Assembly: GCA_963770295.1 (NCBI GenBank)
Contig: CAVYPA010000005.1
Location: forward strand, 248,001 to 312,000
DNA length: 64,000 nucleotides
DNA from: AWTP1-13 sp963770295
Lineage (GTDB): Bacteria; Pseudomonadota; Alphaproteobacteria; Rhizobiales; Hyphomicrobiaceae
Direction of reading: 5' to 3'
This document shows positions 54,563 to 62,988 of the stretch, in pieces. Both the position numbers and the translations under genes were made by a program. The notes beneath the pieces are model-generated. The model was given only the letters and a program-made list of their open reading frames with translations. It ran no database searches and was not told where the DNA came from. The first letter of the stretch is position 1. Every line of letters starts with the position of its first letter.

Positions 54563-55948
54563 TCAGAAGCGGAAAGTCGGACCGGCCGACACGGAGAGGT
54601 TGTCGGTCCGGAAATTTGGCAGCGTGGAGTCGGTGCTCGAGTACTGCACGCGGAGACCCAGACCGAAGCTCTTGTAAACTTGGGCGTCGAGCGCGAGGCC
54701 AACGAAGCGCTCGCGATCTTGGCGCTTCACATCCGGGTCAACGAGCGGATTTGGTTCCCGGTAGTCCGTCCAGTTTATGCCAACAAACGGCGACAGGGTG
54801 ATGCGCTGGGTTGCGCCCAACAGGTCAAAATCTAAGTCATAGGATACGAACAGCTCGAAGCCTCGCTGGAGGTAGCTCTGCAATTCGTCGCGCGCATCAT
54901 CACGCAGGAGCCCTGCTCTTGCCTGCCAGCGCACGCCATCGAGCAAAGGGCCCCGCACCGATAGGTAACCGCTGGTCATCGTACCGGTCTGGAGATCGGC
55001 GGTGGTATAGCTCTCGGTATTATGAAACGTGCGATGCCCGCGATCGCCGCCTAACTCCACGCTCCAGCCTGGCGTCGGTAGCCAGGTCAGGGCGGCTCCC
55101 GCCGCCGCGCTTCCCAGGTAGTAGTCCTCCTCGAGGGCAACCAGCACTCCGCCGACGTACGGCCTGACCGAAAGCCCCGTGCCAGGCGATTGGCCCGTGT
55201 CGAGCACGATGCGTGGGCCGGTCTGGGCCCCCACCGCGGCGACGTCCAAGCGCTTGATCTTGCGCTGCTCGGACATATAGGCGCTTGCCTGCGTCTCCCA
55301 GCTGTCGCCCCGCTGGGTTTGCAGATCCACCGTATGATAGACGATGGCTTGGTTGAAGTAGTTCCAGTCGGGCTGCTTGACAAACTTTTGGTCGAGGACG
55401 CCGTCAAATCCGAACACGCGGATCAGGGATCCCGATGGGCCGGCGGTGGCGTTGGTCTGGTAGCGTACGCCGGACTGGACGAGGCCCGCGAATAAGCTGG
55501 GGTTCAACCGTTTCTCGATCTCAGCGAGGTAGGCCTGAACTTTGGCACGGACGTCCACCGGCGCCGTTGGATCTGCGATGGCATTCGTGAAATAGGTCTT
55601 TGCCATCTCATAGGAGCCGAAGCGGAAATAGAGAACTCCCAGTTCGAGCTTCACCCGCGCCAAACTCGCATTGAAGAAAAGCATGCGTTCGAGCGCGCCA
55701 ATCGCCGCTTCGAAGTCATGCAATTTGGTTGACACTTCCGCATAGCGGAACGCGACATCGAGATTGGTCGGCTCTTTAAGCATGCGATCGAAAAGAGCCT
55801 GCTGCTCTGTCTTGAGGGAGGCGTTCGCCGGCGTCTCGGCGAAAGCCTCAGGCGCCATCGCAAGCGCCCCCAACAGTGCAACAAGGATGAGCTGAGCAAA
55901 GCACCCCGAGACACGCCGGTAAGGCGCGCTCGCAAAAATCGTACGCAC
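54563..55948 (-). CDS. TPR plus outer-membrane beta-barrel protein, Slam-like
   Basis: 461 residues. Signal peptide (LILVALLGALAMAPEAFA), then TPR-like helices at about 45-130 (FEAAIGALERMLFFNASLAR, VKLELGVLYFRFGSYEMAKT), then a ~300-residue region of amphipathic strands (SGYLSVRGPLLDGVRWQARA, YQTNATAGP, VQYSSTDSTL) ending in F (SVSAGPTFRF), the outer-membrane insertion signal. TPR followed by a barrel is the architecture of Slam (surface lipoprotein assembly modifier) proteins. GGGAG lies upstream of GTG 55948; GTG 55987 would give a longer leader. It precedes the FecR gene by 12 bp, so they form an operon. Confidence 0.8.
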   Translation of the reverse strand: MRTIFASAPYRRVSGCFAQLILVALLGALAMAPEAFAETPANASLKTEQQALFDRMLKEPTNLDVAFRYAEVSTKLHDFEAAIGALERMLFFNASLARVKLELGVLYFRFGSYEMAKTYFTNAIADPTAPVDVRAKVQAYLAEIEKRLNPSLFAGLVQSGVRYQTNATAGPSGSLIRVFGFDGVLDQKFVKQPDWNYFNQAIVYHTVDLQTQRGDSWETQASAYMSEQRKIKRLDVAAVGAQTGPRIVLDTGQSPGTGLSVRPYVGGVLVALEEDYYLGSAAAGAALTWLPTPGWSVELGGDRGHRTFHNTESYTTADLQTGTMTSGYLSVRGPLLDGVRWQARAGLLRDDARDELQSYLQRGFELFVSYDLDFDLLGATQRITLSPFVGINWTDYREPNPLVDPDVKRQDRERFVGLALDAQVYKSFGLGLRVQYSSTDSTLPNFRTDNLSVSAGPTFRF

Positions 55949-56343
55949 GAACACAACTCCCGCACCACAAAAATCGCACCCCGACACTCAGCGTAACGGA
56001 TTGAGCCAAGTCAATATTCAGATGTAGCAGATTGGCCACGATCGATTGAGAACCCGCTTTGCCGCCGACCAACACAGCATGGCCGTTAAAGCGTGAAGGC
56101 CAATTGGCCACTGATATTTTCGTCGCGGGCAAGAATGGGCGATGAGGTTTTCGGGGGCGTATCGCCCGCGCCCTCTGAGTGGGTGGGTATGAGCCGAGAC
56201 GTTAACGACCCGTGTGCAGGGCCCCCTCGACTTGCGGCGTTTTGGACCCCGGACGGCTCTGCGCCGCAAGGCCGGCACAGGGAGCCAAAAAAAGCTGCGC
56301 AAGCCCGATAGGCTTGCGCCCCGTGCCTTTCTTTTCGTGGCTC
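55949..56343. other. Intergenic with terminator of the cyclase gene
   Basis: 395 bp. The right end holds the terminator of the cyclase gene (56287-56319); the left end should contain the promoter of the barrel-FecR operon, which separates the two transcription units. Confidence 0.5.
56287..56319 (-). terminator. Intrinsic terminator of the CHASE2 cyclase gene
   Basis: GCGCAAGCC (56297-56305), loop CGATA, GGCTTGCGC (56311-56319) form a 9-bp stem; on the minus strand it is followed within three bases by seven T residues (56293-56287). It lies 24 bp after the stop of the gene ending at 56344. Confidence 0.82.
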
Positions 56344-58560
56344 TCAACGTTCGAGATCGGTGCCAGGAAAGCTCTTACTTTGTCTCGAGGACGTAACAGC
56401 TAGCCAGGGGTTCGGCAGTGACGCGCTCATGAGCCGCCTGGCGCGCTCGCGGAAAAGGCGCGCCGGCGGGTCGCAATCGGAAAAGCGGTTGAAGCTTTCC
56501 ACGGCGCCAGCGAAGTCCATTGTGCGCCAGCGGGCCAGCCCCTCGGCATAGGCCGCGGCAAGTGTCGCTTGCTGCTGGGTTCGATCGGCGGCCAACGCCA
56601 GCGGCTCGTAGATCCGCACATGCTCGTCTTTGCCGACGACTTGAATGACGTCAAGCTCCCGCCAGCAAATGCTGGCGCCGGCGCGGTCGGCGGTCGCCTC
56701 CGAAACGAGGATTTTGGTGCCATACACTTTGTTGGCGCCCTCCAGACGCGATGCCAGATTGGCGGCATCGCCCATGACGGTGTAGTTAAAGCGCTGCTGC
56801 GACCCGATATTGCCGACAATGGCTGCACCCGTGTGCAGACCGATGCGCTGCTGCAGCATTTGTCCACGCAGGGCGGGGAGATTGGCAGCATTCATGTCCG
56901 CTAATTTTCTCTGGCAGCTCAATGCCGCCTTGACCGCATTTAGCGCCTGCTCGGGATCATCGAGCGGCGCCCCGAAGACGCCATCGATGGCATCGCCGAT
57001 GTATTTGTCGACAAAGCCGCCCTGCTGCATGATGATAGTTGTCATTGCCGACAAATACTCGTTCATGAGCGCCACGAGTTCGTGGGGCCGCAAGACTTCT
57101 GCGAGAGCGGAAAAGTTTGCGAGATCGGAGCGATAAAGGGTTACGGTCCGCGTCTCGCCGCCGAGCCGCAGCTTTTCGGGATGGCTCGCCAACTCCTCGA
57201 CAAGCACGGGCGCCAGGTAATGGGCGAACGCCGTGCGCACGCGGTTGCGTTCAACTTCGGTCGTCAAATAGCGGTACACGGTCGTTGCGATAAAGAGCAC
57301 CGTCAGCGCCAGTGTCGGGTAGATGGGATCGAAAAGCCAGGCGTAGCTGACGTAGGCTGCCCATGAAACGACGACGGCGCTGGCGATCATCATTGCGCCG
57401 ATGAGCGCGCTCCAGAGGGCGCCCGATCGGTAGACCAGAGCCGACAAAAGCAGGCCGAACATGATGAGAAAGCTGAGTTCGGCGCCGGTAGCGAAATCCG
57501 GACGGTGGAGGTGGTCTGCGAGCAAGATCTGTTCGATGGCTTGGGCATGGATTTCAACGCCCGGAACCGCGGCATTAAGGGGTGTGGCTCTCAGATCGAA
57601 CAGGCCGGGCGCGCTGGTGCCGACGAGAATAATGCGGCCCTCGATCTCCTCGCGCGCGACCTGGCCCTCCAGCAGCGACCAGGCCGGAATAAAGCGGCGC
57701 GGGTCCGACTGGGAAAAGCGTAGCCACATTTGGGCGTTGGCGCCGGTCGGTACAATCGCACTGCCTATGCGCACGTGCGTAATACCACTCTTCATGCCAA
57801 AACTGGTCTCCCCGCTCGCGCCCGAGGCCTTAATCAGATAGCCCGACGCTCCCTGGCCGACGCGGATCGCCTCGGCGGCGAGCGAGGGATAGAGCCGATC
57901 CCCGACACGAACGAGAAGCGGCAGGTGGCGGATGATTTGGTCGTATTCCGGGATCCAGTTGAGCGCGCCGGCGCCCTTCGCACCGCGCTGCAGCTCAGCA
58001 ATGCTGGCGGTGGCCCCAGCGAAGGTCGGCAAATACTGATTTGGGTCGTCGCCCGCGGTCGCAAAACCCGCGTGCAGCGACGGGAGCGCCGCCGATGTCT
58101 TGGCAGTGGCAATAAAGCCGAGCACGGTCGGAGCGGCGGCGATCGCCTCAGCCAGCATGCGGTCGCCCGCGGCTGGCTCAACGAGCTTGCTCGTGAGCGC
58201 TTCGAGCGTGGTGTCCTTCGGCAATCGCTTGATCAAGTCGGAGAGGGACACCCGGTCGGGCTCGACGAACACGAGGTCGAAGGCGACGGCCGCGGCCCCT
58301 GCCTCCATAAGTCGCTGCGTGAGATCGGCAATCAGCGAGCGTGGCCAGGGCCATTGACCGAAGCGCGCGAGCGATGGCTCGTCAATGTCGATGATGCGCA
58401 CGGGAACTTGCGGGTCGTACTTACGCGGCTGTAGCTGCTGATAGGTGTCGAAGGCGAGCAAGCGCAGCCGCGCGACCGGGGCCGGGTCGATCATGCGCAG
58501 TCCATAGGCACCGACGAGCAGGGCAGCGACCAGCAACGTGTAGGTGCGACGCGATCGCAT
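56344..58560 (-). CDS. CHASE2-domain class III adenylate/guanylate cyclase
   Basis: 738 residues. An N-terminal membrane helix (LLVAALLVGAYGLR), a periplasmic CHASE2 sensor domain (about 30-340; IIDIDEPSLARFGQWPWPRS and IILVGTSAPGLFDLRATPL are its hallmarks), three membrane helices (about 355-430) and a class III cyclase domain (about 465-640). The catalytic Asp residues are in YRSDLANFSAL and KYIGDAIDGVFGAP, the substrate-binding residues in YTVMGDAANLASRLEG. The cyclase looks active. GGAG before ATG 58560 and an intrinsic terminator after the stop make it a separate unit, next to the FecR-barrel operon and, 3 kb away, a Crp/Fnr gene. Confidence 0.93.
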   Translation of the reverse strand: MRSRRTYTLLVAALLVGAYGLRMIDPAPVARLRLLAFDTYQQLQPRKYDPQVPVRIIDIDEPSLARFGQWPWPRSLIADLTQRLMEAGAAAVAFDLVFVEPDRVSLSDLIKRLPKDTTLEALTSKLVEPAAGDRMLAEAIAAAPTVLGFIATAKTSAALPSLHAGFATAGDDPNQYLPTFAGATASIAELQRGAKGAGALNWIPEYDQIIRHLPLLVRVGDRLYPSLAAEAIRVGQGASGYLIKASGASGETSFGMKSGITHVRIGSAIVPTGANAQMWLRFSQSDPRRFIPAWSLLEGQVAREEIEGRIILVGTSAPGLFDLRATPLNAAVPGVEIHAQAIEQILLADHLHRPDFATGAELSFLIMFGLLLSALVYRSGALWSALIGAMMIASAVVVSWAAYVSYAWLFDPIYPTLALTVLFIATTVYRYLTTEVERNRVRTAFAHYLAPVLVEELASHPEKLRLGGETRTVTLYRSDLANFSALAEVLRPHELVALMNEYLSAMTTIIMQQGGFVDKYIGDAIDGVFGAPLDDPEQALNAVKAALSCQRKLADMNAANLPALRGQMLQQRIGLHTGAAIVGNIGSQQRFNYTVMGDAANLASRLEGANKVYGTKILVSEATADRAGASICWRELDVIQVVGKDEHVRIYEPLALAADRTQQQATLAAAYAEGLARWRTMDFAGAVESFNRFSDCDPPARLFRERARRLMSASLPNPWLAVTSSRQSKSFPGTDLER

Positions 58561-59038
58561 GCGCGCTCGTCTCCTGGCTTGGCGGCCGCGCTTTCGTGCG
58601 AGGCCACGTCATCCGGTGGGATTGAAAAAGGGTGCGCCGTCAGAGCACTCCGAACTGAGGCGCTTTGCTTCGGGTTTTTTCGCTTTGTCGAGATCGAATT
58701 CCGCGCTCACGACAAAGCAGCAGTTCTTGCGAGCACCCCCGTATCCCCGTCCGGCGTTTATTCTTGCCCTGCAAGCACGAGGGGCACAAGCTGCGGGCGT
58801 GGTGCTGCCTCGGCCTTGAACAGGGGGCAAGTTACGGCATTTGGCGGTAGGGGCGGTCGAGCGACGCGAGGCAGAGCCCCGACGTCTGCCTCCAACCTGA
58901 TCGAAGTGAGCCCGCGACCGGCCGGGCCAACAGCCTGCAGAGATATCAGAGGTCCAAGATCGAAGGCGTTTTAGCGCGTTGCCAGCGTGGTCCGGACACG
59001 CATGGTGGGCGCGACTGGCGCTCGACACTCGCACACGA
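58561..59038. other. Intergenic region
   Basis: 478 bp upstream of the cyclase gene; no gene recognised. Confidence 0.4.
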
Positions 59039-59290
59039 TCAGGGCTGCGGCGAGACCGCCCATCCCCAGGAGGGCCGACCGCGCCGGGGCCGTGTCCCAA
59101 GCAGGGAACCGTGGTCGCTCTCGGGCAGGCGTAGCGCCTGCTGCAAGGCAATAACCGCGCCGCCGCCCAGCGGAGCAACGAGGGCGAACTGGTGAGCCAA
59201 ATCCCCATGCTGCCGCAGGTTGCGCCCGCGGTTGGAAACACGAAGAACTTTTGCCATCCGCTCAAAAATCGCGCTTAGCGTGTTGGTCAT
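59039..59290 (-). CDS. Small hypothetical protein, 83 residues
   Basis: Starts MTNTLSAIFERMAKVLRVSN with GGGGAGCG just before ATG 59290. The first half is an amphipathic helix and a short hydrophobic piece (LVAPLGGGAVIALQQALRL), the second half Arg/Pro/Gly-rich. Weak support: the ribosome-binding site and the helical N-terminus only. Function unknown. Confidence 0.38.
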   Translation of the reverse strand: MTNTLSAIFERMAKVLRVSNRGRNLRQHGDLAHQFALVAPLGGGAVIALQQALRLPESDHGSLLGTRPRRGRPSWGWAVSPQP

Positions 59291-59669
59291 CTTTCGCTCC
59301 CCTTCGAGCAAGCCGGGACAGGGCATGGGCTTCGACATGGGTCGCAAAGTGCGCGAACTTGGCCCCGCCCGCTGTTACCTAGGAAACAGGGGTGGGCGAA
59401 TTTCTCTTTGTCGGAGTTACCGTGGCGAGGCGGCCACGGGGCTAAAACCTGAGCAAAAGCGCGGATTTCGGTCGGGCCGCCGCCGCCAGCGCGCCGCGCA
59501 CCCCCGACGGACGGCTCACCGAGTGGCCCGATGTCCCGGGTCGAGATCGTGGTGCGTTGCCGTTAACCAGACCGATGGGCTGCCGAGAGGGTCCGCCCGC
59601 CAATAGGAGGAGCGCGGCCACGGCCCGTCGGCACCTCGAGGGTCCCGATCGTTGAGGCGACAAGGCCCG
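59291..59669. other. Intergenic region
   Basis: 379 bp, no gene recognised. Confidence 0.4.
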
Positions 59670-61271
59670 TTACCTGAAGGCAGCAACCCGGGCAGCCTGT
59701 TCAGCAATCACGCGCGCATTGTCCAGCTGCGCAGTGCCGGCCGGCTCGCCCTTAATTTGCACTTTCGGGCTGGACCACACCGGCAGACGCGGGCAACCGT
59801 TGCAGCTCGTCTTGTAACTCATGATGTCGCGCCATTTGGTGCCGTTGACATAGCCATGGCCATAGGCGAACGGCGTCATGTTCGGGTCGATGCTGAGATC
59901 GTGGCGTGCCCCGATAATGTGGCCAATCTCGTGCGCCACTGAATAGGATGTGGCGGCACACTCGTGGTGCACCACAGCAAACGCTTCTTCCGCATCGGCG
60001 TACACGCGCGTGGCCAGTCCGCAACCCGATGGATCGTCGACGATCAGCACGCCGACATCGGCGCGGTACTTGTCGCGCAGGCCATGGATCTCGTCCATGT
60101 AGCCATCGCCCTTGTCGGCAAAGCGCCAGACGTGCTGGAAGTGCTCACCGTCGTCTTCGACGTAGTTCGTCTCGTATGCGTGCACAAGCCTGAGCTTGAC
60201 GTTCACGAGGCCACTGATGCGGAAGGATTCGTTTGCCTCTTCGATCGAAAGCTCGACGAGCTCGCGCTTGACATCGGCATAGTAGCTCGCCGCTTTCTTG
60301 GTGTAGGCGACAATGACGTCGATGACGATGTCGCCTCTTTCTGCGCGAGGGTTGGCCGACGCTTTCTTCGGCGATGAGGGAGGCTGCGGCTGCTCCATTT
60401 TGCCGCGCGAGGGCGGACGCATGCCCCCCGTGAAAGGTCTCAACTTGCTAGCGTCGCCTTCCCGCAACAGCGTATCATCGCGCAGGTTCGGATCATTGGC
60501 GCGCAGGCGTGCGGAGATCGGTGCGTGCTCCTCCGGCATCCGCTCATCGCTCATCTCGACGACGGCGAGCATTTCGCCACCCATGTGACGTATCGAATAG
60601 AAACGGCCCTCATGTTGGACCGTGCCAGCCATCTTTCCACCCGGCCACCACATCAACATCGCAGGCGCGCCGGTGCTCTCGACGACACCCCGCCAAGTGC
60701 ACATGTCGGATTTTATCTCGACACTCTCGCGACGGATTGTAAGCACAGTGTCGTCGCGCAGTGCGACCGTGATGCTCGCCGCCTCCTTGGAGACTGGTGT
60801 GCTTGAATCCTTGATCAGTGCATATTCCACCATGGGAGGTGGAGGCGCAGCCATGAGGCCAACGGCCGTGGTTGCCGCCGAGGTCTTTGCTCGGTCCACG
60901 ATCATCTTCTGATTGTCGGTCATCTTTGCGTCGGCCGGGGCCTTGTGGAAAATATGGTTCCAGGTCGCGCCGAGCTTGCTCATGGCGACGCCATAGCGCG
61001 CCGCCGCTTTTTTCACACCCTCAACGTCGTCTTTCGGAACCGTCCATACCTCAGCCTTTGTCAAAGGCAAGACTTGGCTGGTCGCCCTGGCAGATCGCTT
61101 CTTGAGAGCCGCATAGAGCTTGCGAAGATGGTCGGCGCCGAAGGCCGCGCCTTGTGGCTTCAGCATGATGAGAGGGATGGTCTCCGGCTCGGCCTGGGCG
61201 AGAGCAGGGAGGGGGATCACGAGGAAGCCGCAAAGGGGCGCCATCGCGCAGATGACACGCATGTTGATCAT
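59670..61271 (-). CDS. Secreted zinc metalloprotease, metzincin (paralog of 18509-19747)
   Basis: 533 residues from ATG 61271 (GAGG upstream; ATG 61262 is also possible). Signal peptide to ALAQA, a pro-region with PLTKAEVWTVPKDD, a second beta-rich region, then a catalytic domain starting near IVIDVIVAYT. The zinc site HEIGHIIGARHD (from about residue 447) and Met-turn WRDIMSY are intact, with a Cys pair (TSCNGC). The catalytic halves of the two paralogs match closely, but this pro-region is about 120 residues longer. It lies 1.1 kb from the CHASE2 cyclase gene. Confidence 0.88.
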   Translation of the reverse strand: MINMRVICAMAPLCGFLVIPLPALAQAEPETIPLIMLKPQGAAFGADHLRKLYAALKKRSARATSQVLPLTKAEVWTVPKDDVEGVKKAAARYGVAMSKLGATWNHIFHKAPADAKMTDNQKMIVDRAKTSAATTAVGLMAAPPPPMVEYALIKDSSTPVSKEAASITVALRDDTVLTIRRESVEIKSDMCTWRGVVESTGAPAMLMWWPGGKMAGTVQHEGRFYSIRHMGGEMLAVVEMSDERMPEEHAPISARLRANDPNLRDDTLLREGDASKLRPFTGGMRPPSRGKMEQPQPPSSPKKASANPRAERGDIVIDVIVAYTKKAASYYADVKRELVELSIEEANESFRISGLVNVKLRLVHAYETNYVEDDGEHFQHVWRFADKGDGYMDEIHGLRDKYRADVGVLIVDDPSGCGLATRVYADAEEAFAVVHHECAATSYSVAHEIGHIIGARHDLSIDPNMTPFAYGHGYVNGTKWRDIMSYKTSCNGCPRLPVWSSPKVQIKGEPAGTAQLDNARVIAEQAARVAAFR

Positions 61272-61535
61272 GGCACGTCCTCGTGACAACCAAGACAGTC
61301 GAGCCGATCGGCGCACCGCCCGAGCGCTGTTTTGGCGCCTAGATGCCAAATGTTGGGTACCCGCAGTCGCTCTTCTTGGCATGATATTAAAGAGTTTTCT
61401 TCAGACCTTAGTGCCGTGTCGTTGGTATTTCGCAATCCAAGCGAGAATTTCCGAGCCCCGGTTGGGCGGATCCTTAGTTTCGCACGGTTGCGCGCAAGGA
61501 TGTAAGCCTGAACGAAGACACAATAGACCTGCCCA

Positions 61536-62238
61536 CTAGTCCCCTTTGGCTTCCCGCACGAGCATCGCAAGACGTGCAATGTCAGTAATCCTCAGGTCGC
61601 CTCGCTCGCGACGGAGCAGGCCAACTGACCCCAGTCGGCTCAATTCCCGGGACACCGCCTCGCGATGCGTGCTGACGCGGTCGGCAATGTCAGAGAGGGA
61701 CGGGGCTGGCGATAGCAATGCCTGCCCGTCACCTTGGCCCGAAATCGGCTGCCAAACGCAGGAGTTCGGCTTGTATGCGATTTTGCACCATGAGCGTGCT
61801 GAACTCGAGCACGCGCTCGGTTAGCCGCCGCACCTCGGCGCCGAGATGCCTAAGCGTGGCGTACGCCATCGCCGGGTGCTTCAGCAAGAGCGCTTCAAAT
61901 TGGTTCGCGTTGAGACAGGCCACCGTGCACGGCTCGATGGCCTCGGCGCCCGCTGAGCGCGGCTCCCGATCAATGGCAGCGATTTCACCGAACGTCGCGC
62001 CAGCCTTCAAATCCGTGAAGAGCACGGCCTTGCCTTCGGCGGAATAGATGATTACGCGCACCTTGCCGGCAGCGAGAAAGAAGACTTCGGCGGAGGGAGC
62101 GCGATAGCTGAGGATCTCCTCCCCGGCATCGTAGTCTTGCCACCTGCAGGCCTTGACCACATGCTCCAGATCCGATCGCGCCAGGGTGGCGAGGATGGGT
62201 ACACGCTTGAGCGCAGCCACGCGCCGTTGCTGGTCCAT
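61536..62238 (-). CDS. Crp/Fnr-family transcriptional regulator, apparent frameshift at 61734
   Basis: Restored length about 233 residues (703 bp, one more than a multiple of three). The N-terminal cyclic-nucleotide-binding domain is complete (ILSYRAPSAEVFFLAAGKVR) with the phosphate-binding cassette FGEIAAIDREPRSAG, which keeps the Glu and Arg typical for cAMP binding. The literal frame stops at LRLAADFGPR; the winged helix (LSDIADRVSTHREAVSRELS, LGSVGLL) is in the other frame. Deleting one T of TT at 61734-61735 (plus strand) joins them as ADFGPGDGQALL. As written the protein would lack its DNA-binding domain. Confidence 0.85.
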
Positions 62239-62988
62239 GCGCCAACCCCCAACACCAGATCTTACGCTGAATAGTCTATGCGGGGCGGACGGCCGACACT
62301 AGCGTCCTCGAGCAAAAGCTTTATGGCGCGTTTGCTCAAGGTTCGCCGCGACTGGTTTTGTTTGGTCATACCGTCTGTTGTTGGCGCTGTCGCCTGGCGC
62401 GCATGGCCGTTGCCACAGGGAGTTCTGAGGCTGGTAGAAGCGAGGAGACGATTGCTAGCCCTGGGCGCCGCGAGCGGTCAGAGAAGACGCGTGTCAAAGG
62501 ATGGCCGCGAGTCACTGGCGCTGATGCGGTGGCGCTCTGGTTTCCCGACCGTTACGGCCTCTTGCATCTGCTGGAAGGCGGCTTCGCCGAGGAAGCCATC
62601 GTGGCCGATGCACTCTAAGGCGGCCAGACGCCGGTTGGGTGCAAAGCGCAGTCCTAGCGCTGTTCGACGGGATTTTCGCTGCGTCGATCCGGCCACGTGC
62701 CGTCTCGTTGAGTACCGTTAACCGCGACGCGGCGCCATCGCGGCGGGGCTCAGGTGTGAGGCAACGTCGAAAAGGCTCTTCCGCCCCGAGGCCACGACAT
62801 TAACAGTCTTTGCCGGAACACAAGGCGCAACGACCGTGGGCCTCGATACCCTGGCGACCCATCGTTGCAGGAGGTCAGATGCAGCCTGAGCCAGACCTTG
62901 GACCGACTTTGCAGCAAGCCTTGAAAATGCCTATCCTCGTTGAGCGCAGCCAAGAATTCTGACTGCGTAGACTTGGGAGTACCATGCC
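62239..62988. other. Long intergenic, divergent
   Basis: 750 bp between the Crp/Fnr gene and the rhomboid gene. A plus-strand frame at 62278-62721 has Arg/Ala-rich composition and no ribosome-binding site, so it is not called. GGGAG at 62975-62979 is the ribosome-binding site of the rhomboid gene. Confidence 0.4.

Noticed and set aside
62278..62721. 147-codon frame upstream of the rhomboid gene
   Set aside because: Arg/Ala-rich shadow-type composition, overlapping frames, no ribosome-binding site.
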